64,000 bases of DNA, taken from NCBI RefSeq assembly GCF_000225505.1, contig NZ_BACI01000067.1, positions 1-64,000 on the forward strand, written 5' to 3'. Below are positions 1 to 8,190 of the stretch, in pieces. A program made the translations under genes and the position numbers. The stretch's first letter is position 1, and every line of letters starts with the position of its first letter. This DNA is from Gordonia alkanivorans NBRC 16433. GTDB lineage: Bacteria > Actinomycetota > Actinomycetes > Mycobacteriales > Mycobacteriaceae. The notes under the pieces are model-generated. The model did no database searches. It was given only the letters and a program-made list of their open reading frames with translations, and was not told where the DNA came from.

Positions 1-1507
1 CCACCATGTGCGGCAGGAGTCCGAGGATGAGGTTGACCGCGCCGAAGTAGTTGACCGCCATGACCCGGTGGTAGTCGTGCGAGCGCTGTACAGAGTTCAC
101 GGTGGCGCGCCGGATGGACCGGCCGGCGTTGTTGACCAGCACGTCGACGTGACCGTGCTCGGCGAGCACCGACTTGATCAGTGCGTTGACCGACTCCTCG
201 TCGGTGATGTCGCACTGGTAGGCCACCGCCCGGCCCGGCGGGATGCCCTTCTTGCTGGTCGTCGAATTCAATTCGTCTGCGGCGGAATCGAGTTCCTCGG
301 CAGACCGGGCCACGATCATCACGTTGGCGCCGTGGGCGACACACATCCGGGCGGTGGCCTTGCCGATACCGCTCGACCCGCCGGTGATGAGGATGTTCTT
401 GCCCACCAGCGGACCCCGGGGGTCACGGCGCCGGTTGCGGGAGCGGTCGAGGTGGGCAGACCAGTACTGCCACAGGCCGGGTGCGTACTCGGTGAAGTCG
501 GGAACGCTGATCCCGTGCTCGTGGAGGACGGCGTGGGTGGCGTCGGAGGAGAAGTCCACCGGCAACGACACCGCGTCGAGCACCGCTGACGGGATACCTT
601 GTTGGGCGGCAAGGAGATTGCGTCCGACGCGGGCGGGTCCCATGGCTGACAGAGCGAGCGCGGGCTCGACCACCGAGTGCGGGATGGCATCGAAACCGCG
701 GGGCGCTCCGAATGCCGGGGCGAGGGCGTTGTACATCTCGGTGGTGGTGAGCGAACGCCGGTCGCCGAGATGGAACACCAATCCGCTGCGTTCGGGGTCC
801 ACGGCGATGAGCGCGACCATCGCGGCGGCGACGAAGTCGACGGGCACCATGTTGAGCGTGCCGAGGTCGGGCATCGGCAACCGCAGTCTCGACGGCAGGT
901 GGCCGAGCGCGGCGAGATGCCCGAAGAAGTAGTAGGGACCGTCGATCTTGTCCATCTCGCCGGTTCGCGAGTCGCCGACCACGATCGACGGCCGATACAC
1001 GCGCCACCGCAGGCCCTCGCGCTCGCGGACGACCCGCTCCGCCTCGAACTTTGTCCGGTGATATGCCGTCGGAAAACCTTGGCCGACTTCGAAATCGGCT
1101 TCGGTGAACCGGCCGCGATGATCGCCGGCGACGGCGACCGAGGACACGTGGTGGAACAGGGCGTCGTGGGTGATGGCGAAGTCGGCGACGCGAGAGGTGC
1201 CGATGACGTTGGCCGCGCGCTGCGACTCGGCGTCGGCGGCCATGTCGTAGATCGCGGCGAGATGGACCACGTGGTCGAACTCCGGCAGGTCATGCGTGTC
1301 GAGGCCGAGGCCCGGGCTGGTCAGGTCCCCGACGACCGGGGTCACCCGACCGGTGGCACCGAGCTCGTCGAGCAGGGCGTCGAACGCCGATCGTGAGGAT
1401 TCGCGAACCAGGGCGTGGATGGTCGCGCCGGGGTCGACGGTCAGAAGTCGATCGATGACGCGTCGGCCGATGAATCCGCTGCCTCCGGTGATGAAGTAGC
1501 TGGTCAT
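1..1507 (-). CDS. acrA1: Fatty acyl-CoA reductase, AcrA1-type, 3' end cut by window edge
   Basis: Two-domain NAD(P)-dependent reductase that would reduce long-chain acyl-CoA to aldehyde or alcohol for wax ester or related lipid synthesis. The frame is open from an ATG at 1507 to the left edge (about 502 residues visible). Residues 1-330 form an extended-SDR (male-sterility/NAD-binding 4) domain, starting MTSYFITGGSGFIGRR with a later YHRTK (YxxxK) site. From about residue 368 a second, classical SDR domain begins with NILITGGSSGIGKATA. This double-SDR order matches mycobacterial AcrA1 (about 650 residues), so roughly 150 C-terminal residues, including the second domain's catalytic Tyr-Lys, lie outside the window. 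It is divergent from dnaE2. Substrate specificity is inferred from the family only. Confidence 0.82.
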   Translation of the reverse strand, partial: MTSYFITGGSGFIGRRVIDRLLTVDPGATIHALVRESSRSAFDALLDELGATGRVTPVVGDLTSPGLGLDTHDLPEFDHVVHLAAIYDMAADAESQRAANVIGTSRVADFAITHDALFHHVSSVAVAGDHRGRFTEADFEVGQGFPTAYHRTKFEAERVVREREGLRWRVYRPSIVVGDSRTGEMDKIDGPYYFFGHLAALGHLPSRLRLPMPDLGTLNMVPVDFVAAAMVALIAVDPERSGLVFHLGDRRSLTTTEMYNALAPAFGAPRGFDAIPHSVVEPALALSAMGPARVGRNLLAAQQGIPSAVLDAVSLPVDFSSDATHAVLHEHGISVPDFTEYAPGLWQYWSAHLDRSRNRRRDPRGPLVGKNILITGGSSGIGKATARMCVAHGANVMIVARSAEELDSAADELNSTTSKKGIPPGRAVAYQCDITDEESVNALIKSVLAEHGHVDVLVNNAGRSIRRATVNSVQRSHDYHRVMAVNYFGAVNLILGLLPHMV

Positions 1508-1650
1508 GTTGGGATCCCATCATGTGAGCGGGCATGTCGCCCGCTGGATGTCCTCGTCCCCCCGATGGGAGATGGAATCTGTCTGATACTCAGAGTTGCA
1601 CTTACTTGTGCCGAGCGCAACGACCGCGGGGCGGGAATCGAGATGTTCAT

Positions 1651-1666
1651 TCGAATGCATGTTCGA
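1651..1666 (+). promoter_or_regulatory. LexA (SOS) box of dnaE2
   Basis: TCGAATGCATGTTCGA is one base off the mycobacterial-type LexA consensus TCGAAC-N4-GTTCGA. It directly abuts a -10-like TAGACT at 1667-1672 and ends 12 bases before the dnaE2 start, so bound LexA would block polymerase. This predicts DNA-damage induction of dnaE2, as known in mycobacteria. Confidence 0.82.
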
Positions 1667-1679
1667 TAGACTGCTCGGG
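1667..1679 (+). promoter_or_regulatory. -10 element giving a leaderless dnaE2 transcript
   Basis: TAGACT at 1667-1672 is followed by six bases and then the GTG start at 1679. That spacing would put the transcription start on the start codon itself. No convincing -35 hexamer is seen, which is common in actinobacteria. Confidence 0.5.
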
Positions 1680-4600
1680 TGGGCTGGGATCAGGGACCAC
1701 CGACGTGGTCGGAGATGGAGCGGGTGCTCTCCGGTCGGGCACCCGACGGCGGGCGTCCGGGTACCGCTTTCGGCCCCGATGACAGCGACCACGCCATGTT
1801 CCCGGGCGACGGCGGCGACAGCCCGGCCTGGTCGCGCAAACGCGGCGCCTACCAGGCGGAGGACATCGCGCGCGGCTCGTCGTCGGTGGCCTATGCCGAA
1901 CTCCACGCCCACAGCTCGTACAGCTTCCTCGACGGCGCGTCGATGCCGGAGGAGCTGGTCGAGGAGGCGGAACGGCTCGGACTGCAAGCGCTGGCCGTCA
2001 CCGATCACGACGGCTTCTACGGCATCGTCCGGTTCGCCGAGGCCGCCCGCGAGTTCGGCATGCCGACGGTCTTCGGTGCCGAGCTGTCGCTGGAACCCGA
2101 CATCGCCCGGAGCGGCCTCAACGATCCACCGGGAGAACACCTGCTGGTCCTCGCCCGCGACGGCGAGGGCTACCGGCGGCTGTCGCGGACCATCGCCGAG
2201 GCACACATGGTGGCGGGCGAGAAGGGCTTGCTGCGTTACGACCGCGACGCCCTGTCCGGCGCCGGCGACGGACACTGGCTGATCCTCACCGGCTGCCGGA
2301 AGGGCGCGGTCCGGCGGGCGCTGGACCGCGGCGGTGTCCCGGCCGCGGAGATCGCGCTGCGGGAGATGATCGAGACCTACGGTCACGGCAACGTCGTCCT
2401 GGAACTCACCGCCCAGGGCATGCCCGACGACGACGAACGCAATGCGGTGCTCGCCGGTCTCGCCGCACGCGCCGGGGTGCCGACGGTCGCCACCACGGGT
2501 GCGCACTTCGCCGCACCCCGACGCCGCCGGCTGGCGATGGCGATGGCGGCGGTTCGGGCACGCACCGACATCGAGACCATCGCCGGCTGGATGCCGGGGG
2601 TCGCCGGCGCACACCTGCGCAGCGGCGACGAGATGGCCCGGCTGATGCCCGCTCACCTCGACGCGATCGACAACGCGGTCGGCATCGCCGCAGACTGCGC
2701 CTTTCGGCTCGGTCTGATCGCGCCGGAGTTGCCGCCGTTCGACGTGCCGGAGGGGTACACCGAGGCCAGCTGGTTGCGCGAACTCACCATGACCCGCGCC
2801 CGGCGCCGATACGGCACACCCGTCGAACATCCGCAGGCCTACCGGCAGATCGAACACGAACTCGCCATCATCGAAACCCTCACGTTCCCCGGCTATTTCC
2901 TCGTCGTCGCCGACATCGTCGACTTCTGCAAGGCCAACGACATCCTGTGCCAGGGCCGGGGGAGCGCCGCCAACTCGGCGGTCTGTTACGCCCTGGGGAT
3001 CACCAACGTCGACCCGGTCGCCAACAAGCTGCTGTTCGAGCGGTTCCTCGCCCCCGAACGCGACGGGCCGCCCGACATCGACGTCGACATCGAGTCCGAC
3101 CGTCGTGAGGAGGCCATCCAGTACGTCTACCGCCGGTACGGCCGGGATCGCAGCGCGCAGGTGGCCAACGTCATCACCTACCGAGGCAAGTCGGCGATCC
3201 GGGACATGGCGAGGGCGCTGGGATATGCGCCCGGGCAGCAGGATGCCTGGGCCAAGTCCCCGGACGCCGCGCCATCCGACGTGACCGATCTGGCCGGTGA
3301 GATCCTCGGTATGCCAAGGCATCTGGGTATCCACTCCGGTGGCATGGTGATCTGTGACCGGCCCATCGCCGACGTCTGCCCCACGGAGTGGGCGCGGATG
3401 GAGAACCGCAGCGTGCTGCAGTGGGACAAGGACGACTGCGCGGCCATCGGGCTGGTCAAGTTCGACATGCTCGGTCTCGGGATGCTCTCGGCGCTGCACT
3501 ACGCGATCGATCTGGTCGCCGAGCACAAGGGCATCGAGGTCGATCTCGCCACGCTCGACCTCGCCGAACCGGCGGTCTACGAAATGCTGTGCCGCGCCGA
3601 CTCGGTCGGTGTGTTCCAGGTGGAGTCCCGCGCCCAGATGGCGACCCTGCCGCGGCTGAAACCGCGCTGCTTCTACGACCTGGTCGTCGAGGTGGCGTTG
3701 ATCCGCCCCGGACCCATCCAGGGCGGTTCGGTGCATCCCTTCATCAAACGGCGCAACGGAGACGAGCCGGTCACCGTCGAACACCCGTCGATGCACAAGG
3801 CCCTCGAGCGGACGCTGGGTGTGCCGCTGTTCCAGGAGCAGCTGATGCAGCTGGCCGTCGACGTCGCGGGTTTCGACGCCTCCGAGGCAGACCAGCTGCG
3901 TCGGGCGATGGGTTCCAAACGGTCGCCGGAGAAGATGGAACGCCTGCGCAAACGCTTCTATGCCGGCATGGAGAAGCTCCACGGCATCACCGGGGACACC
4001 GCCGACCGCATCTTCGAGAAGATGGCCGCCTTCGCCAACTTCGGCTTCCCGGAGAGTCATTCGCAGAGTTTCGCGTCGCTGGTCTTCTACTCGTCGTGGT
4101 TCAAGCTGCATCACCCGGCCGCGTTCTGCGCGGCGCTGCTGCGGGCGCAACCGATGGGTTTCTACTCGCCGCAGACCCTGGTCGCCGACGCCCGCCGGCA
4201 CGGGGTGGCGGTCCATCGCCCCGACATCAACGCTTCTCTTGCTCACGCGACGCTGGAGAACGAGGGCCTCGACGTGCGGCTGGGGCTCGACGAGGTGCGC
4301 GGGGTCGGGGAGGAGGTGGCCCAGCGGATCGTCGACCGGCGCGCCGACGGCCCGTACACCGACATCACCGACGTCTCCCGCCGGGCCGCGTTGAGCGCCA
4401 AGGAACTCGAGGGTCTCGCCGGGGCCGGGGCCTTCGACGGTTTCGGTCTCAGCAGGCGACAGGCGCTCTGGGAGGCCGGGGCGGCCGCGACCGTTCGTGA
4501 CGACCAGCTGGAACTGCGATCGGCGGGTGCCACGCCGACGCTGCCCGGCCTGTCCGACATCGAGCTGGCGGCCACCGACGCCTGGGCCACCGGTATCACC

Positions 4601-4963
4601 CCGAAGTCGTATCCGACGCAGTTCCTGCGCCCTCGGCTCGACGCGATGGGGGTGGTGGCCGCGGACCGGTTGCTGTCGGTGCCCGACGGCGCGCGCGTAC
4701 TGATCGGCGGCGCGGTGACCCACCGCCAACGACCTGCGACGGCCTCCGGCGTGACCTTCATCAACCTCGAGGACGAAACCGGAATGGTCAACGTGGTGTG
4801 TTCCGTCGGCCTCTGGGCGCGGTACCGTGTATTGGCACAGACCGCACCGGCATTGCTGGTGCGCGGTCGGGTACAGAATGCCGAAGGCGCCGTGACCGTC
4901 GTCGCAGATCGTTTGCAGCGCATGGATCTTCGGGTGGGAACCAGATCCAGAGACTGGCAGTAG
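1679..4963 (+). CDS. dnaE2: Error-prone DNA polymerase III alpha subunit DnaE2
   Basis: C-family polymerase for damage-induced mutagenic translesion synthesis, acting in mycobacteria with ImuA'/ImuB, neither of which is in this window. The 1094-residue length fits full-length DnaE2. An N-terminal PHP domain starts near residue 72 (HAHSS at 76-80, TDHDG near 110). The polymerase core carries PDIDVDIESDRR near residue 464, which holds two of the catalytic aspartates. A helix-hairpin-helix region and a C-terminal OB fold (VTFINLEDETG, near 1020) follow. The GTG at 1679 is preferred because of the spacing to the -10 element; no Shine-Dalgarno is visible. The LexA box upstream gives SOS control. 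Confidence 0.95.
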   Translation: MGWDQGPPTWSEMERVLSGRAPDGGRPGTAFGPDDSDHAMFPGDGGDSPAWSRKRGAYQAEDIARGSSSVAYAELHAHSSYSFLDGASMPEELVEEAERLGLQALAVTDHDGFYGIVRFAEAAREFGMPTVFGAELSLEPDIARSGLNDPPGEHLLVLARDGEGYRRLSRTIAEAHMVAGEKGLLRYDRDALSGAGDGHWLILTGCRKGAVRRALDRGGVPAAEIALREMIETYGHGNVVLELTAQGMPDDDERNAVLAGLAARAGVPTVATTGAHFAAPRRRRLAMAMAAVRARTDIETIAGWMPGVAGAHLRSGDEMARLMPAHLDAIDNAVGIAADCAFRLGLIAPELPPFDVPEGYTEASWLRELTMTRARRRYGTPVEHPQAYRQIEHELAIIETLTFPGYFLVVADIVDFCKANDILCQGRGSAANSAVCYALGITNVDPVANKLLFERFLAPERDGPPDIDVDIESDRREEAIQYVYRRYGRDRSAQVANVITYRGKSAIRDMARALGYAPGQQDAWAKSPDAAPSDVTDLAGEILGMPRHLGIHSGGMVICDRPIADVCPTEWARMENRSVLQWDKDDCAAIGLVKFDMLGLGMLSALHYAIDLVAEHKGIEVDLATLDLAEPAVYEMLCRADSVGVFQVESRAQMATLPRLKPRCFYDLVVEVALIRPGPIQGGSVHPFIKRRNGDEPVTVEHPSMHKALERTLGVPLFQEQLMQLAVDVAGFDASEADQLRRAMGSKRSPEKMERLRKRFYAGMEKLHGITGDTADRIFEKMAAFANFGFPESHSQSFASLVFYSSWFKLHHPAAFCAALLRAQPMGFYSPQTLVADARRHGVAVHRPDINASLAHATLENEGLDVRLGLDEVRGVGEEVAQRIVDRRADGPYTDITDVSRRAALSAKELEGLAGAGAFDGFGLSRRQALWEAGAAATVRDDQLELRSAGATPTLPGLSDIELAATDAWATGITPKSYPTQFLRPRLDAMGVVAADRLLSVPDGARVLIGGAVTHRQRPATASGVTFINLEDETGMVNVVCSVGLWARYRVLAQTAPALLVRGRVQNAEGAVTVVADRLQRMDLRVGTRSRDWQ

Positions 4964-5009
4964 CCCGTGAGGGCCTGCCGGAGTGACAAACTACGAATCG
5001 GGGACATCG

Positions 5010-5237
5010 ATGTCGCAGCAGGTCGTGGTGACCGTCAAGCCGAAGAGCAGCAAGGGGCCGCTGGTGGAAGCCGGCCCCGACGGAACCCTCACCATCTACG
5101 TTCGCGAACCCGCCACCGAGGGTCGTGCCAACAAGGCGGTCGCCGAACTGCTCGCCTCACATCTCGGCGTACCCAAGAGCAAGGTCGCGCTCATCGGCGG
5201 GGCCACCGCCCGCACCAAGCGGTACCGCGTCGACTAA
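5010..5237 (+). CDS. DUF167 (YggU-family) small protein
   Basis: Protein of about 75 residues, VTVKPKSSKGPLVE near the start and ANKAVAELLASHLGVPKSKV in the middle, which is the DUF167/YggU signature. The molecular function of this family is not established. The ATG at 5010 follows GGGGAC and gives MSQQVVVTVKPKS; an in-frame GTG at 4983 would add nine residues. It follows dnaE2 by 46 bases and its last bases overlap the 3' end of convergent trmL. Confidence 0.8.
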   Translation: MSQQVVVTVKPKSSKGPLVEAGPDGTLTIYVREPATEGRANKAVAELLASHLGVPKSKVALIGGATARTKRYRVD

Positions 5238-5698
5238 ACGGCGCCGGCGAAACCGTTCTGCCGCCATGCCTCGTAGACGACGATGCTCGCCGCGTTGGCG
5301 AGGTTGTGTGATCGACGGCCGGCGAGCATCGGGATGCGCACCCGGTCGGTGACCTCGGGTTCGGCGAGAACCTCGTCGGGCAGACCCGTGGGTTCCGGAC
5401 CGAACAACAGCACATCGCCGGGCCGGTAGTCGACATCGGTGTGATAGCGCTCTGCGTGTGCGGTGAACGCGAACACCCGCTCGGGCTTCAGCGTGGTCCA
5501 CGCCGTCACCAGGTTGGGATGCACGGTTACATTGGCCATTTCGTGATAGTCCAGCCCCGCCCGCTTGACCTGGGCGTCGGACATCGAGAACCCCAACGGT
5601 TCGATGAGGTGCAGTTCGCACCCGGTGTTGGCGGCCAGCCGGATCGCGTTTCCGGTGTTCGGCGGGATGCAGGGTTGATAGAACATGATCCGGAACAT
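5234..5698 (-). CDS. trmL: tRNA (cytidine/uridine-34-2'-O)-methyltransferase TrmL
   Basis: SPOUT-class (SpoU) methyltransferase that 2'-O-methylates the wobble nucleotide of leucine tRNAs using S-adenosylmethionine. The 154 residues match the short TrmL subfamily, which lacks an extra RNA-binding domain. Visible motifs are YQPCIPPNTGNAIRLAANTG at the N terminus, LLFGPEPTGLP in the middle, and IPML followed by SHNLANAASIVVYEAWRQ at the C terminus, which forms the trefoil knot and cofactor site. It corresponds to the spoU gene near Rv3366 in M. tuberculosis (from memory). Confidence 0.92.
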   Translation of the reverse strand: MFRIMFYQPCIPPNTGNAIRLAANTGCELHLIEPLGFSMSDAQVKRAGLDYHEMANVTVHPNLVTAWTTLKPERVFAFTAHAERYHTDVDYRPGDVLLFGPEPTGLPDEVLAEPEVTDRVRIPMLAGRRSHNLANAASIVVYEAWRQNGFAGAV

Positions 5699-5744
5699 GA
5701 TGTGCCCAGCGTAGTCGCACGGCTCGGCGTCGATGACGGCGCCG

Positions 5745-6683
5745 CTACAGGTCGGAGCCCGTGTTTGCCCCGCACAGCACGATGCACAGCGTCGAATCCG
5801 GTTCCGGCCGAACCGCTCCGGTGGTCACCGCGGCGACGGCGGCAGCGGTGCCGTGTTCGACGAGGATGCGGTGCGAGTCCCACAGCATCCGCCGCGCGGC
5901 GATGAGCTGGTCGTCGGTCACCAGCACGCTGTCGACGCCGGGGTGCTGCGCGGCGGTCTCCCAGCAGATGTCACCGACGCGGGTGGCGCCGAGGGAGTCG
6001 GCGGCGACGCTCTCGAGTTCGACCGGGACCGGCGACCCCGCTGCCCGCGCCTGGTGAAGACATGACGCCCCGAGGGGTTCGGCACCCACGAGACGGTCGC
6101 CCGGACGCAGGGTCGCCGCGAGGCCCGCGATGAGGCCACCGCCACCGACACAGACCACGGTGGTGAGCGGACCGGGGATGTCCTCGGTCACCTCGAGGCC
6201 GATCGTGCCCGCACCCGCGACGATGTCGGGCAGGTCGTAGGCATGCAGCGGGAGCGCGCCGGTGGTGGCGGCGAGTTCGACGGCGGCGTCGGCGGCGTCC
6301 TGATAGCGCAGCCCGACGAGGTGCACCTGCGCACCCAGGGTTCGCAACGTCTGGACCTTGACCTCGGGCGCGGTTTCCGGGATCACGACGGTGCACGGCA
6401 CGCCGGCGATCCGTGCGGCCCAGGCGGCGCCGATCGCGGCGTTGCCTCCCGACGCGACGAGAACCCCGGCGTCGGTCAGTGTTCCCTCCGCGCGTGCGTG
6501 CAGCGTCGCCCACAGGCTGCCCCGCACCTTGAAACAGCCGCCGAGCTGGAGGTATTCGAGTTTGAAGACGACGTCCCGGGGGCCGTCGACGGACTCGATG
6601 GCGGTGCGCAGCGTCGGTGTCCGCCGCACGAGCGGGGAGATGGTTGCCGCAGCGAGGTCGACGTCGGCCCGTGTTGCTCTCAC
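5745..6683 (-). CDS. PLP-dependent threonine/serine dehydratase family protein
   Basis: Fold-type II PLP enzyme of 312 residues, predicted to deaminate threonine or serine to the 2-oxo acid. The PLP lysine is K52 within GGCFKVRG, and the glycine-rich phosphate loop is [15 protein letters not shown] near residue 172. There is no C-terminal ACT domain, so it resembles catabolic or promiscuous dehydratases rather than biosynthetic IlvA. The usual Ser before FK (SFKxRG) is Cys here. Start is a GTG at 6683. It is divergent from folD. A racemase or a different amino-acid lyase cannot be excluded. Confidence 0.82.
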   Translation of the reverse strand: MRATRADVDLAAATISPLVRRTPTLRTAIESVDGPRDVVFKLEYLQLGGCFKVRGSLWATLHARAEGTLTDAGVLVASGGNAAIGAAWAARIAGVPCTVVIPETAPEVKVQTLRTLGAQVHLVGLRYQDAADAAVELAATTGALPLHAYDLPDIVAGAGTIGLEVTEDIPGPLTTVVCVGGGGLIAGLAATLRPGDRLVGAEPLGASCLHQARAAGSPVPVELESVAADSLGATRVGDICWETAAQHPGVDSVLVTDDQLIAARRMLWDSHRILVEHGTAAAVAAVTTGAVRPEPDSTLCIVLCGANTGSDL

Positions 6684-6738
6684 GGCACAGACAGTAGTGG
6701 CTCACAGCAGAGTCGCCGTGGATGGAAGAATGTCGGGC

Positions 6739-7644
6739 GTGACCGCGATACGACTGGACGGCAAGACCACGCGCGACGAGATCTTCGCAGATCTCACCGA
6801 ACGGGTGAACACACTGCGCGAGGCGGGCATCACCCCCGGTCTGGGCACCGTGCTCGTGGGCGACGACCCGGGCTCGCAGTCCTATGTGAAAGGCAAGCAC
6901 TCGGACTGCGCCCGCATCGGGGTGGCCTCCATCCGCAAGGACCTCCCGGCCGACACGACCACCGAGCAGCTCAACGCCGCGATCGACGAACTCAACGCCG
7001 ACCCGGCCTGCACCGGATACATCGTGCAGCTGCCGCTGCCCAAGCACCTCGACGAGAACGCGGCGCTCGAGCGGATCGACCCGCTCAAGGACGCAGACGG
7101 ACTCCACCCCATCAACCTCGGGCGACTCGTACTCGGCAAGGAGTCGACGCTGCCGTGTACACCGCGCGGCGTCATCCACCTCCTTCGTCGTTATGACGTC
7201 CCGATCGCCGGTGCCCGCGTCACCGTCGTGGGTCGCGGTGTCACCATCGGCCGGCCTATCGGTCTGCTGCTGACGCGCCGCAGCGAGAACGCCACGGTCA
7301 CCCTCTGCCACACCGGCACCGCAGATCTCCGGTCGGAGGTCGAGCGCGCCGACATCGTCGTCGCGGCCGCCGGCGTGCCGCATCTGATCACCAAGGACAT
7401 GGTGAAGCCGGGTGCCGCGGTCATCGACGTGGGCGTCAGCCGGACCGACGACGGCCTGGTCGGCGACGTCCATCCCGACGTGTGGGAGGTCGCCGGACAC
7501 GTCTCGCCGAACCCGGGCGGGGTCGGACCGCTGACGCGCGCGTTCCTGCTCGTCAACGTCGTCGAGCGGGCCGAGCAGCAGCTCGCCGCCCAGCAGGCCG
7601 CTGCCGGCGCCGTCGCCGGGGTTGAGGGCGGCGGCACGGCGTGA
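6739..7644 (+). CDS. folD: Bifunctional methylenetetrahydrofolate dehydrogenase/cyclohydrolase FolD
   Basis: Interconverts 5,10-methylene-THF and 10-formyl-THF in one-carbon metabolism. Family motifs are [22 protein letters not shown] (substrate site with its catalytic Lys), [28 protein letters not shown], and the NADP-binding [14 protein letters not shown]. The GTG at 6739 gives [14 protein letters not shown], which lines up with the mycobacterial N terminus and has GGAAGA 9-10 bases upstream. An in-frame ATG at 6730 would add three residues. The stop overlaps the next start (GTGA), so the DUF3017 gene is co-translated. Confidence 0.95.
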   Translation: MTAIRLDGKTTRDEIFADLTERVNTLREAGITPGLGTVLVGDDPGSQSYVKGKHSDCARIGVASIRKDLPADTTTEQLNAAIDELNADPACTGYIVQLPLPKHLDENAALERIDPLKDADGLHPINLGRLVLGKESTLPCTPRGVIHLLRRYDVPIAGARVTVVGRGVTIGRPIGLLLTRRSENATVTLCHTGTADLRSEVERADIVVAAAGVPHLITKDMVKPGAAVIDVGVSRTDDGLVGDVHPDVWEVAGHVSPNPGGVGPLTRAFLLVNVVERAEQQLAAQQAAAGAVAGVEGGGTA

Positions 7645-8045
7645 GCCCGGACGAGCCGCGCGTCGGTCCCGCCGGAGCGGATCTGCCCTCGTCGGATCCG
7701 AATCGGTTGCGGCCGCCGGCCTCCGGTGACGGACATCACGATGCCGAGCCCGGGTCCGAGCCGGTGCGGGGGGTGCGTGCGGTTCTCGTCCAGATCCCGT
7801 ACCTGCTGGTCATGCTGGGTGTCCTGGCGGCTGCCCTGCTCGTGATGTTCGACCGATGGCGACGCGGATCCTTCGTGTTCGGTGCGGCGCTTCTCGTCGG
7901 AGCGCTGCTCCGTGCGTTCATCCCGTCGTCTCAGGCGGGATTGCTGCAGGTCAGAGGGAAATTGTTCGACGTATCGGTGATGGCGACGGTCGGCGGTGTG
8001 ATGCTCTGGCTCGCCACATCGATCGACTCTCTGGGCACGGATTGA
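7641..8045 (+). CDS. DUF3017 membrane protein
   Basis: 134 residues: a polar Pro-rich N terminus of about 50 residues, then three hydrophobic stretches ([52 protein letters not shown]). It overlaps folD by four bases. A small membrane protein directly after folD is conserved in mycobacteria (Rv3355c by memory). Function unknown. Confidence 0.82.
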   Translation: MSPDEPRVGPAGADLPSSDPNRLRPPASGDGHHDAEPGSEPVRGVRAVLVQIPYLLVMLGVLAAALLVMFDRWRRGSFVFGAALLVGALLRAFIPSSQAGLLQVRGKLFDVSVMATVGGVMLWLATSIDSLGTD

Positions 8046-8052
8046 TTACAAT
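8023..8052 (+). promoter_or_regulatory. Candidate promoter of the Hsp70-like gene
   Basis: TCGACT at 8023-8028 and TACAAT at 8047-8052 are separated by 18 bases and overlap the 3' end of the DUF3017 gene. Transcription would start near 8059 and leave a leader of about 130 bases before 8191. No riboswitch or small ORF was recognised in that leader. Confidence 0.42.
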
Positions 8053-8190
8053 AGAGACCTGAGCGTGACCTTCAGAACGAGTGGTCGCGCCTGACCAGGC
8101 AACTCTCTGCCGAGCAGCACCGAGTACGACGCTGGGGCAGACGCACCGACCGCTGGAGTACGTATCACCGCAACACCGACCGATGACCAT

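Noticed and set aside
1520-4729. Long minus-strand open frame across dnaE2
   Set aside because: It is the antisense shadow of a highly GC-biased conserved gene; its sequence is repetitive in Arg, Gly, Asp and His and matches no family.
8053-8190. Possible small RNA or riboswitch before the Hsp70-like gene
   Set aside because: No conserved core or strong stem was recognised; it is treated as a plain leader.
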